Below are positions 8,390 through 15,475 of a stretch of 37,551 nucleotides of DNA, piece after piece. Under the pieces are notes generated by a model. The model was not told the DNA's origin. It did no database searches and was given only the letters and a program-made list of their open reading frames with translations. The stretch is from positions 1 through 37,551 of the forward strand of contig CACBIC010000008.1 in assembly GCA_902539235.1 (NCBI GenBank), given 5' to 3'. The DNA is from an uncultured Pelagibacteraceae bacterium. Lineage in GTDB: Bacteria > Pseudomonadota > Alphaproteobacteria > Pelagibacterales > Pelagibacteraceae. The position numbers and the translations under genes are program-made. Position 1 is the first letter of the stretch, and each line of letters opens with the position of its first letter.

Positions 8390-9160
8390 ATGAGAAAATT
8401 AGGTCTATTTGCTTTAGCAGCTGTTGCCTTTTTAGGTATTACTAGCTCAGCTAACGCAGCGACTGCCATGTTACAGACGAATGATTTCGTAGGAATTTCA
8501 TTTTGGCTTGTTTCAATGGGAATGATCGCAACAACTGTGTTTTTCTTTGCTGAAAGAGGGACTGTTGCTGCATCATGGAGAACATCTTTAACAGTAGCAG
8601 GACTTGTAACTGGTGTTGCATTTGTTCACTACATGTATATGAGAGAAGTTTGGGTGACTACAGGTGACTCACCAACGGTATACAGATATATCGACTGGTT
8701 AATCACAGTGCCACTTCAAATGATCGAATTCTATCTAATCTTGGCAGCTGTAAGAAAGGTGCCAACTTCTATATTCTGGAAGCTATTAATTGGTTCATTA
8801 GTAATGTTAATCGGTGGATACTTAGGTGAAGCTGGTTATATTCAACCATTTGTAGGTTTCGTAATTGGAATGGCTGGATGGATTTACATCTTGTTTGAAA
8901 TATTCTCAGGTGAAGCTGGAACTATGGCGGCAAAAGCTGGTAACAAGGCTATGTCAACTGCTTTCAGTGCAATGAGAATAATCGTAACTATCGGTTGGGC
9001 AATTTATCCTTTAGGATACATTTTTGGTTACCTAACTGGTGGTGTTGATGCTAACGCTTTAAACGTGATTTACAATCTAGCTGACTTTGTTAACAAGATC
9101 GCTTTTGGTCTAGTTATCTGGGCAGCAGCAATGCAAAACACAAGATTATCATCTAGATAA
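8390..9160 (+). CDS. proteorhodopsin, blue-absorbing type (light-driven proton pump)
   Basis: Retinal-binding seven-helix inner-membrane proton pump of 256 residues, including an N-terminal signal peptide (MRKLGLFALAAVAFLGITSSANA). By alignment with green proteorhodopsin numbering (offset +5): H80 is the counterion-partner His (H75), D102 the Schiff-base proton acceptor (D97), E113 the proton donor (E108), K236 the retinal lysine (K231) in NLADFVNKIAFG. The spectral-tuning position (105) is Q110 in WLITVPLQMIEF, which predicts blue absorption. The gene has a strong ribosome-binding site and its own terminator. No retinal synthesis genes (crt, blh) are in the window. The start is certain because of the signal peptide and Shine-Dalgarno. 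Confidence 0.98.
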   Translation: MRKLGLFALAAVAFLGITSSANAATAMLQTNDFVGISFWLVSMGMIATTVFFFAERGTVAASWRTSLTVAGLVTGVAFVHYMYMREVWVTTGDSPTVYRYIDWLITVPLQMIEFYLILAAVRKVPTSIFWKLLIGSLVMLIGGYLGEAGYIQPFVGFVIGMAGWIYILFEIFSGEAGTMAAKAGNKAMSTAFSAMRIIVTIGWAIYPLGYIFGYLTGGVDANALNVIYNLADFVNKIAFGLVIWAAAMQNTRLSSR

Positions 9161-9175
9161 TAGATAACTTAATTG

Positions 9176-9213
9176 AAAAGGGCGAGTATGTCTCACATAC
9201 TTGCCCTTTTTTT
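9176..9213 (+). terminator. intrinsic terminator after proteorhodopsin
   Basis: A 12-base stem (9180-9191 with 9195-9206, one G-T pair) closes a CTC loop and can be lengthened by four A-T pairs. It is followed by seven T residues (9207-9213). It begins 15 bases after the stop codon. It should end most proteorhodopsin transcripts, so the downstream genes would depend on read-through or another promoter. Confidence 0.9.
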
Positions 9214-9230
9214 ATTGGTAGTAGATTAAT

Positions 9231-9365
9231 ATGGAGATTTCAAAACCTTATAAAGGAAAAGGAAAACGTAAAATTAAAAAAATGCCTTTTACAGTGAAAG
9301 GTTACATTCTTTATTACGCCTTCTTTTGGGTAGTAATTATTTCAATTTATTTAGCTTATTATTAG
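9231..9365 (+). CDS. small single-span membrane protein in the proteorhodopsin cluster (44 aa)
   Basis: A 44-codon frame, ATG 9231 to TAG 9365, fills the space between the proteorhodopsin terminator and ferredoxin. The N-terminal half is strongly basic (KPYKGKGKRKIKKMPF). The C-terminal half is one hydrophobic, aromatic-rich helix (YILYYAFFWVVIISIYLAYY) ending at the stop. By the positive-inside rule the N-terminus faces the cytoplasm. The ribosome-binding site is weak. The ferredoxin GTG follows 13 bases later, suggesting coupling. I do not recognise a family. The organised basic-then-hydrophobic design, exact fit in the gap and operon position argue that it is real. It could be an assembly partner or accessory subunit for proteorhodopsin, or a membrane anchor for the ferredoxin system; both are guesses. 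Confidence 0.65.
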   Translation: MEISKPYKGKGKRKIKKMPFTVKGYILYYAFFWVVIISIYLAYY

Positions 9366-9378
9366 GAAATTTTAATTT

Positions 9379-9699
9379 GTGCCAAAAATTACATACATAG
9401 ATAATGAGGGTAATTCTAAAACTATTGATGTAGAAAATGGTCTTTCAGTAATGGAGGGGGCTATTCAAAACAATATACCTGGGATAGATGCAGATTGCGG
9501 AGGATCAATGGCTTGCGCTACTTGCCATGTTTATGTCGAAGAAAAATGGTTAAATAAACTTCCCAAAGCTGAAGACGCAGAGGTAGATATGATTGATATG
9601 GCTTTTGAACCGAAAAAGAATAGTAGATTAAGTTGTCAACTAATAGTTTCTGATGAGCTTAATGGATTAACAGTAACTACACCATCTAAACAATCTTAA
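9379..9699 (+). CDS. [2Fe-2S] ferredoxin (adrenodoxin-type)
   Basis: Soluble one-electron carrier of 106 residues. Cluster ligands are C40, C46 and C49 (DADCGGSMACATCHVYV) and C86 (SRLSCQL), the C-x5-C-x2-C...C pattern of vertebrate-type ferredoxins. The start is GTG 9379, giving MPKITYID, the usual beginning. Its stop codon overlaps the reductase ATG by one base (TAATG), which suggests translational coupling and a shared role. The ferredoxin class is normally used for Fe-S cluster assembly or monooxygenase supply. Its position behind proteorhodopsin is known in SAR11 genomes, but the electron acceptor is not apparent from this window. Confidence 0.95.
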   Translation: MPKITYIDNEGNSKTIDVENGLSVMEGAIQNNIPGIDADCGGSMACATCHVYVEEKWLNKLPKAEDAEVDMIDMAFEPKKNSRLSCQLIVSDELNGLTVTTPSKQS

Positions 9700-10715
9700 T
9701 GAAAAAAAAAGATGTTATAATTGTTGGAGCAGGACCGGTCGGTTTATTTGCAGTTCATCAATTAGGCATTAAAGGACTGAATGCAGTTGTAATAGATAAT
9801 TTAGATAAAATAGGCGGACAGTGTATAGAATTATATCCTGACAAACCTATTTACGATATTCCAGGAGTTCCAGAGTGCACCGGTAAAGAATTAACTGATA
9901 AATTATTAAAACAAATAAAACCATTTAAAACAGAATTCTTTTTAAATGAAAGAGTCGATGAAGTCAGACAAGATAATAAAGTTGAATGGACTGTTAAAAC
10001 AAATAAAGGTAACGAATTTTTATCTCCAAACATTATTATTGCTGGCGGAGTAGGCTCGTTTGAACCAAGAAAACTTCCAATCAAAGAGGCAGAAAAATTT
10101 GAGGGAAAATACTTATTTTACTCTGTGAAAAATAAAGATGACTTTAAAGGTAAAAATATAACAGTATTTGGCGGAGGAGACTCAGCACTGGATTGGGCTT
10201 TAGAGCTTTCTAAATTTTCAAAAATAAATCTAATTCATAGACGAAATGAATTTAGAGGTGCGCCCCATACTTTGTCAGAGCTTAAAAAGTTAGAAAAAGA
10301 AGGAAAAGTTTTAATAAAAACGCCGTGTCAACTTGATGCAATAGAAGGTGAAGAAAATATTAAGTCTATAACTCTAAAATTTGATGATGGTAAAGTAGAG
10401 AAAATTAACACTGATATAGTTTTAAGTTTTTTTGGTTTAACAATGAAACTTGGACCTATCGCTGAATGGGGACTAAATATGGAAAAGAAAACCATTCAAG
10501 TAAATTCAGCAAACTTTCAAACTAATAAAAAAGGTATTTTCGCGGTTGGAGATATTTGCAGCTATCCAGGTAAACTTAAATTAATTCTTTCAGGCTTTCA
10601 CGAAGTTGCATTAGCATCTGTTGAATGCTTTAAAAGAGCTAGGCCAAATGAAAAATATAGATTTGAATTTACAACTGCTTCTAAAACTATTCAAGAAAGA
10701 TTAGGAAAAAAGTGA
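9699..10715 (+). CDS. ferredoxin--NADP+ reductase, thioredoxin-reductase-like type
   Basis: FAD enzyme passing electrons between NADPH and ferredoxin. It has 338 residues, with an FAD-binding GAGPVGLFAVHQLG at the N-terminus, then DKIGGQCIELYPDKPIYDIPG, an NADPH-binding GGGDSALDWALEL near the middle, and the second FAD motif KKGIFAVGDICSYPGK. It has thioredoxin-reductase architecture but lacks the redox-active CxxC in the NADPH domain, which marks the YumC-like ferredoxin reductase family; similar genes are often misnamed thioredoxin reductase. It overlaps ferredoxin by one base and the GST gene by four, so all three are one translational unit. Confidence 0.93.
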   Translation: MKKKDVIIVGAGPVGLFAVHQLGIKGLNAVVIDNLDKIGGQCIELYPDKPIYDIPGVPECTGKELTDKLLKQIKPFKTEFFLNERVDEVRQDNKVEWTVKTNKGNEFLSPNIIIAGGVGSFEPRKLPIKEAEKFEGKYLFYSVKNKDDFKGKNITVFGGGDSALDWALELSKFSKINLIHRRNEFRGAPHTLSELKKLEKEGKVLIKTPCQLDAIEGEENIKSITLKFDDGKVEKINTDIVLSFFGLTMKLGPIAEWGLNMEKKTIQVNSANFQTNKKGIFAVGDICSYPGKLKLILSGFHEVALASVECFKRARPNEKYRFEFTTASKTIQERLGKK

Positions 10716-11338
10716 TTGAGCTTTTTACCGCTAATACGCCTAATGGTAAAAAAATATCAATAATGTTAGAGGAAATTGAGTTTGATTATAAGGTCACAAA
10801 AATTAACATTTATAAAGACGAACAATTTAAACCAGAATTTAAAAAAATAAGTCCGTTTAGTAAAACACCTGTTATAATTGATCACGATAATAAAAGGAGC
10901 CTTTTTGAATCTGGCGCGATACTAATTTATTTAGCTGAGAAAAGTGGAAAATTTTATGACTTGCAAGAGAGAACAACAATAAATCAATGGCTGATGGGCC
11001 AAATGGGTTACGTAGGTCCAATGCTTGGACAACACCATCAATTTCATCATTATAATCCTGGGAAGAGTGATTTCGGGGAGAAAAGATATTTTAAGATCTC
11101 TAAGAGAATTTACAAAGAATTGGATGAGAGACTGATGGTCTCTAAGTTTCTGGCTGGAAAAGAATATACTATAGCAGATATTGCAACTTTTCCTTGGATA
11201 GCTAGGCATGAATGGCATGATATAGGTTTAAAAAAATTTGAGGGTCTTACTCGATGGTATCAAGAAATTTCAAAAAGAGAAGCAGTTATAAAAGGATATG
11301 ATCTTTTAAAAAATGGGGAGAAAATTCCATCTGTTTAG
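10712..11338 (+). CDS. glutathione S-transferase, YfcG/Nu-like
   Basis: A 208-residue GST with a thioredoxin-fold N-terminal domain (ELFTANTPNGKKISIMLEE, SPFSKTPVI, and the glutathione-binding LFESGAILIYLAE) and a helical C-terminal domain (KEYTIADIATFPWIARH). The TPNGxK motif points to the YfcG/YghU (Nu-class) group, which in E. coli has disulfide-bond reductase activity with glutathione. It starts at GTG 10712 inside the FNR stop (GTGA), so it should be cotranslated with the ferredoxin genes. The 3' end interlocks with dksA over four bases. The substrate is unknown; a role in glutathione-linked redox protection beside the light-driven pump is an inference. Confidence 0.9.
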   Translation: MIELFTANTPNGKKISIMLEEIEFDYKVTKINIYKDEQFKPEFKKISPFSKTPVIIDHDNKRSLFESGAILIYLAEKSGKFYDLQERTTINQWLMGQMGYVGPMLGQHHQFHHYNPGKSDFGEKRYFKISKRIYKELDERLMVSKFLAGKEYTIADIATFPWIARHEWHDIGLKKFEGLTRWYQEISKREAVIKGYDLLKNGEKIPSV

Positions 11339-11757
11339 TCATCAATAAAAATTTTTTCATCTCTTTCATGTCTCTCTTGTGCTTCAATGGATAAAGTTGC
11401 TACCGGTCTAGCCATCAAACGTTTAAGACCAATAGGTTCTCCCGTTTCTTCACAAAATCCATAAGTTCCATCTTTTAATCTTTGTAAAGCGGAATTAATC
11501 TTTGAAATTAATTTTCTACTTCTATTAAGAGCTTTCATTTCTACTGACTTATCAGTGTAGCTTGACGCTTGATCTACGATATCTGCAGAAGATACATTAT
11601 CGTCGCTTGAATTTAATAGATTTCCTAAATTATTAGCTTTAATTATATCCCTTTTCCAATTTAGTAACTCGTCAGTGAAAAATTTTTTATGTTTTGCACA
11701 CATATATTTTTCTTTTGAACTAGGTGTGTATTTTTTAATAGTTGTTTTTTTTACCAT
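11335..11757 (-). CDS. dksA: DksA family RNA polymerase-binding regulator, single-cysteine type
   Basis: Binds the RNA polymerase secondary channel and, with ppGpp, adjusts promoter activity. It has 140 residues, with a coiled-coil tip motif D59-x2-D62-x-A64 (SADIVDQAS) and a zinc-finger region in which only one of the four canonical cysteines remains (C102; the others are T105, S123 and A126). From memory this CEETGEPIGLKRL form is typical of alphaproteobacterial DksA, so zinc is probably not bound there. Starts with ATG 11757 and is driven by a strong promoter immediately upstream. A homologue of this type has been reported to work in Rhodobacter; I rely on memory for that. Confidence 0.93.
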   Translation of the reverse strand: MVKKTTIKKYTPSSKEKYMCAKHKKFFTDELLNWKRDIIKANNLGNLLNSSDDNVSSADIVDQASSYTDKSVEMKALNRSRKLISKINSALQRLKDGTYGFCEETGEPIGLKRLMARPVATLSIEAQERHERDEKIFIDD

Positions 11758-11772
11758 TTTTAGAATTTCGCG

Positions 11773-11800
11773 AGTATATGTTTGATTTTAGTCGTGTCAA
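11773..11800 (-). promoter_or_regulatory. strong dksA promoter
   Basis: On the minus strand, a perfect TTGACA (11800-11795), a 16-base spacer and TATACT (11778-11773) are followed by CGCGAA. The predicted start is near 11766, leaving a leader of about 10 bases. The GC-rich bases directly after the -10 resemble the discriminators of promoters inhibited by ppGpp and DksA, so autoregulation is possible. Confidence 0.65.
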
Positions 11801-11811
11801 TAGCTTATAAA
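11782..11811 (+). promoter_or_regulatory. probable promoter of the glycosyltransferase pair
   Basis: TTGATT (11782-11787), an 18-base spacer and TATAAA (11806-11811) point toward ATG 11830, with a predicted start near 11818. It overlaps the divergent dksA promoter: its -35 lies between the dksA -10 and -35. The two polymerase sites therefore probably exclude each other. Confidence 0.45.
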
Positions 11812-11829
11812 TTGTAATAATTTCAATAT

Positions 11830-13203
11830 ATGATTAATAAAAATTATTTATATAAATTTTATCTTTTATTTTTATCACTTCATTTAATCATATGGACCTT
11901 GGTACCCTCTTTAACAAATGAAAATTTACCTCTTGATACTATAGAAGCTTTAGCATGGGGGAGCAATCTTGATTGGGGTTTTAATAAACATCCTCCATTT
12001 AGTGCTTTTGCTGTTGAGATATTCTACCAGATATTTGGAAATAAAGATTGGGCATACTACCTGCTGAGCCAAATTTTTGTTTTAACATCTTTTATTATAG
12101 TTTTTAAATTTGCTTATGATTTTTTTGAAAATTTCAATTTTGCATTTTTATCTATAATTTTATTAGAAGGAATATTTTTTTATAATTATACCACACCAGA
12201 ATTTAACGTTAATATTTCTCAACTACCTTTTTGGGCTTCAGCTATTTATTTTTCCTGGCGTTGTATTAAAAACGAGAAAACTTTTGATTATATTTTATTA
12301 GGATTTTTTATGGGGCTGGGTTTTCTCTCAAAATATCTTTTTCTATATTTAATTTTAGGGATAAAATTTTTATTTATATATCTGATTATAAAAAAAAAAA
12401 TTAAGTCCCTCAATTTTTTATTAGTTGGGCCAGTCGCTTTAATAACAATTTTTCCGCACTTAATTTGGCTTTTCCAAAATGATTTTATAACATTGAATTA
12501 TGGATTTCAAAGAGCAGGTTTAGAACAAAATAATTTTTCTGATCATTTGATTTTGCCGTTTTTTTTCATTACAAAACAAATAGGAATTTTAATTCCATTT
12601 TTTGTAATGGGTTTCTTTTTATTAAAAAAGATAAATCCAAAAATTACTTATGATAAAAAATCAATTTTTCTCATATTCACTTTTATAATTCCAATAATAT
12701 TGATTATTTTAACTGCAATCATAATGGGTATTAAAATTAGGACTATGTGGATGACACCTTTTTATCTGATTGCAGGTGTAGTTTTTATTCAGCTATTTAA
12801 AAAAAATATAAATTTAAAAAAATTAAATAAATTTTTCTTTGTTTTTTTTATATTTTTCGCTCTCTCTCCTTTGACTTATATCGGAGTATCAATTTCAAAT
12901 GATTTTAAAAGAACTGATTATGAAGGAAAAGAAATAGCGAGGTTAGTGCAAAATAAATGGGATGATAATTTTACCAACGAGATAAAAGTTGTTGTTGGAG
13001 ATGAATGGTTTGCCGGTAATTTATCTTACCATTTAAATTCCAGACCAAGATGGATTATTGAGCTAACAAAAAATGATACTATTAAATTAAAAGACGATGA
13101 GGGAGTCATTTATACAGGAAACCCTAAGATACTAAAAAAAATTTGTCCAGGAGTTTATGGTACTATAAAGCCTGTAGGTTATTGTATGATCGGTAGAAAA
13201 TGA
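11830..13203 (+). CDS. GT39-family membrane glycosyltransferase (ArnT/PMT-like)
   Basis: Multi-spanning inner-membrane enzyme of 457 residues that in its family moves a sugar from a polyprenyl phosphate to lipid or protein on the periplasmic side. The N-terminal periplasmic loop after the first helix carries the family signature LDTIEALAWGSNLDWGFNKHPPFSAF, with the acidic residues thought to be catalytic. About ten hydrophobic helices follow, then a soluble C-terminal tail (from about residue 355). It overlaps the following GT2 gene by four bases (ATGA), so the two likely work in series. An 11-base A run occurs at 12390-12400. The acceptor (LPS, glycolipid or protein) cannot be told. Confidence 0.85.
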   Translation: MINKNYLYKFYLLFLSLHLIIWTLVPSLTNENLPLDTIEALAWGSNLDWGFNKHPPFSAFAVEIFYQIFGNKDWAYYLLSQIFVLTSFIIVFKFAYDFFENFNFAFLSIILLEGIFFYNYTTPEFNVNISQLPFWASAIYFSWRCIKNEKTFDYILLGFFMGLGFLSKYLFLYLILGIKFLFIYLIIKKKIKSLNFLLVGPVALITIFPHLIWLFQNDFITLNYGFQRAGLEQNNFSDHLILPFFFITKQIGILIPFFVMGFFLLKKINPKITYDKKSIFLIFTFIIPIILIILTAIIMGIKIRTMWMTPFYLIAGVVFIQLFKKNINLKKLNKFFFVFFIFFALSPLTYIGVSISNDFKRTDYEGKEIARLVQNKWDDNFTNEIKVVVGDEWFAGNLSYHLNSRPRWIIELTKNDTIKLKDDEGVIYTGNPKILKKICPGVYGTIKPVGYCMIGRK

Positions 13204-14072
13204 AAAAAATTATAATATTAATACCTGTTTTTAATGATTGGGACTCTCTTGAAAAACTATTAGGAGAAATAGACGAAACTGTAAAAGATATAAAGAATAT
13301 TTTTATTGAGTGTTTAATTGTTAATGACGCCTCAACAACAATACCTCCACAATTTATTAAGCCTAATAATATAAAAAAAATTAATATTCTAGATATGAGA
13401 GAAAATAGAGGTCATGCTAGGTGCAACGCATTTGGAATAAGATATGTTAATGAAAACGAAGACTTTGATAATTTAATTTTGATGGACAGTGATGGAGAAG
13501 ATAGACCAATTGAACTTAAACTTTTAATAGAAAAAATAATTGAAAATCCAAATATATCTGTCGTCGCTAAAAGAATTAAACGTTCAGAGGGACCTTTTTT
13601 CCGATTTTTATACTCTTTGCATAAAATAATTACATTTGTTTTTACAGGCCAAAAAATTAATTTCGGTAATTATAGCTGCTTAACAAAAAGTGACGTTTCA
13701 AAACTTTCTAATAAAGCAAGTTTATGGAGCAGTTATTCAGGTACATTTAAAAAAAATATTAAAGATTTTAATGAAATAAATTCAACTAGAGGCAAAAGAT
13801 ACTTCGGGCCTTCTCAAATGTCCTTATTTAATTTAATTATTCACTCTTTTTCAATTATAGCAGTATTTAAATTACAAGTTTTAATGAGATCTTTTTTTAT
13901 AGTTATAATTCTAGGATACATAAATAATTTCTTCACTTTAAATTTAATTTTTTTACAAATATTTGTGATTCTGTTTTGTATTGTTATATTTTTAGTATCT
14001 TTAAGAGCAAACGAAAAAGAATTATTAAGAAGCTCGGAAAACTTGATAAATAAAAAAGAAATTAATAACTAA
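13200..14072 (+). CDS. GT2-family glycosyltransferase, polyprenyl-phosphate sugar synthase-like
   Basis: A 290-residue protein with a GT-A domain: IIILIPVFNDWDSLEKLL, IVNDAST, the RGHARCNAFGIRYV segment, and the metal-binding LMDSDGED. Two C-terminal hydrophobic helices (about 225-275) anchor it in the inner membrane. The layout resembles DPM1/GtrB-type enzymes, which transfer a sugar from a nucleotide sugar to a polyprenyl phosphate on the cytoplasmic face. Coupled translation with the GT39 gene supports a donor-maker and donor-user pair. The segment INFGNYSCL is family-like. The sugar is unknown. Confidence 0.85.
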   Translation: MKKIIILIPVFNDWDSLEKLLGEIDETVKDIKNIFIECLIVNDASTTIPPQFIKPNNIKKINILDMRENRGHARCNAFGIRYVNENEDFDNLILMDSDGEDRPIELKLLIEKIIENPNISVVAKRIKRSEGPFFRFLYSLHKIITFVFTGQKINFGNYSCLTKSDVSKLSNKASLWSSYSGTFKKNIKDFNEINSTRGKRYFGPSQMSLFNLIIHSFSIIAVFKLQVLMRSFFIVIILGYINNFFTLNLIFLQIFVILFCIVIFLVSLRANEKELLRSSENLINKKEINN

Positions 14073-14196
14073 AAGTTGTATTTTGAGTCTCTTATAGAAT
14101 CAAAAAGGAATCAAAAGGTGAACATTTGCAAAAGATTTTGAGGTATTGTGGATATTGTAAAACATGAGTAGTGTTAAAAGCATAGAATAAAATTTT

Positions 14197-14556
14197 ATGA
14201 AAAAATTAAAATGTCATTGTGGAAGTGTAGAGGCTCAAATAAATGTTGAAAAATTGGTCAAAACATTAAGATGTAATTGCTCAATATGCAAAAGAAAGGC
14301 GGCAATTATGTCTATGGTAAAAAATGAAGATTTTAAAATTATAAAAGGAGAGGAAAAATTAACCTTATACCAATTTCATTCAAAAGTTGCTAAACACTAT
14401 TTCTGTTCTCAGTGTGGTATCTATACACATCACAACCCAAGATCTAATCCTGCAATGACAGGTTTTAACTTAGGCTGCGTAGATGAAATAGATACTTTTC
14501 AATTAGATAACGTTTCAATTAACGACGGAAAAAATCATCCTCTAGATAAAGAATAA
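14197..14556 (+). CDS. GFA/CENP-V family zinc protein
   Basis: A 119-residue protein of the family named after glutathione-dependent formaldehyde-activating enzyme. Seven cysteines follow the family pattern: C6 and C8 (KCHCGSV), C26, C28 and C31 (CNCSICKRK), and C70 and C73 (CSQCGIYTHH), enough for two zinc sites. The family name rests on one founding member whose activity was later doubted, so function is open. One base separates it from the glycerate kinase gene, so they are cotranscribed. The 124 bases in front of it (14073-14196) hold no convincing gene or terminator. Confidence 0.85.
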   Translation: MKKLKCHCGSVEAQINVEKLVKTLRCNCSICKRKAAIMSMVKNEDFKIIKGEEKLTLYQFHSKVAKHYFCSQCGIYTHHNPRSNPAMTGFNLGCVDEIDTFQLDNVSINDGKNHPLDKE

Positions 14557-14557
14557 A

Positions 14558-15475
14558 ATGCAGCATACTTATTTGCATTATCTAAAAGTAAGAAAAAAAT
14601 ATTTAAAATTTTTAAAATCACAAGAAGTATTATCAGAACCCTTTAGAGATAAATTAGGCCAATTAAACAATTTTTATTTACCATTAAGTGAATTTATTTT
14701 TAAAAATTATTCGAAAAATAAAAAAACAACAATTATAGGTCTTACAGGAGGTCAAGGTTCAGGTAAATCGACAATATCAAATATTCTTAAGATATTATTA
14801 AAAGAGGCTTATAATTTAAATACGGTAATTTTTTCAATTGACGACTTTTATAAAACTTACAAAGAGCGAAAAAAAATGTCAGAAAAAGTAAGTCCATTAT
14901 TTCTAACAAGAGGAGTTCCAGGTACTCATGATACTAATTTGTTATTTAGCTGTTTAAAAAAACTTAAAAAATCAAATTTTAGTAAAATTTTAATTCCAAA
15001 ATTTGATAAATCTATAGACGATAGATTGCCAAAAAAAAAATGGCAAAAAGTAGAAAAAAAACAAGATATAGTTATATTTGAAGGTTGGTGCGTCGGAGTA
15101 ACACCACAAAAAGAAAAAGATTTAATAGTACCCTTAAATGAATTAGAAAAAGACAAAGACAAAAAAAGAATTTGGAGAACAAAAGTAAATACAGAACTAA
15201 AAAAAAAATATAAAGATATTTTTAAGCTAATTGATACAACCATCTTTTTGAAAGTACCTAGTTTTAAACACGTATTTAAGTGGAGGTTATTACAAGAAAA
15301 AAAACTGAGCGTTACATCAAAAGGAAAAAAAATAATGAATAAAACTCAAATAAAAAATTTTATAATGTTTTACGAAAGACTTACTAAGCATATGTTAAAA
15401 AACTTTAGTAAAAGTGCGGACTCTATTATTAAAATAGACGAAAAGCATAAACTCAAGTCAATTAGGTTTAATTAG
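14558..15475 (+). CDS. probable D-glycerate 3-kinase (plant/yeast GLYK type)
   Basis: P-loop kinase of 305 residues. Walker A is LTGGQGSGKST (about 63-73), followed by IFSIDDFYKTYKER, TRGVPGTHD, PKFDKSIDDRLPK and VIFEGWCVG, the order found in plant chloroplast glycerate kinase and the related yeast/bacterial proteins. It would turn D-glycerate into 3-phosphoglycerate in the cytoplasm, feeding glyoxylate- or glycolate-derived carbon into central metabolism. It has no similarity to the GarK/GlxK family. It ends immediately before the tolC start (no gap) and begins 1 base after the GFA gene. The family is firm; the substrate is inferred. A pantothenate- or uridine-kinase-like activity is a less likely alternative. 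Confidence 0.8.
   Translation: MQHTYLHYLKVRKKYLKFLKSQEVLSEPFRDKLGQLNNFYLPLSEFIFKNYSKNKKTTIIGLTGGQGSGKSTISNILKILLKEAYNLNTVIFSIDDFYKTYKERKKMSEKVSPLFLTRGVPGTHDTNLLFSCLKKLKKSNFSKILIPKFDKSIDDRLPKKKWQKVEKKQDIVIFEGWCVGVTPQKEKDLIVPLNELEKDKDKKRIWRTKVNTELKKKYKDIFKLIDTTIFLKVPSFKHVFKWRLLQEKKLSVTSKGKKIMNKTQIKNFIMFYERLTKHMLKNFSKSADSIIKIDEKHKLKSIRFN

Noticed and set aside
14126..14167. A short frame reading LQKILRYCGYCKT before the GFA gene
   Set aside because: Only 13 codons from a TTG start, with no ribosome-binding site. The two Cys look interesting but are not enough to support a gene.
14926..15243. A 105-codon antisense frame inside the glycerate kinase gene
   Set aside because: It is the Phe/Ser-rich complement of a lysine-rich gene, a common artefact in AT-rich DNA.
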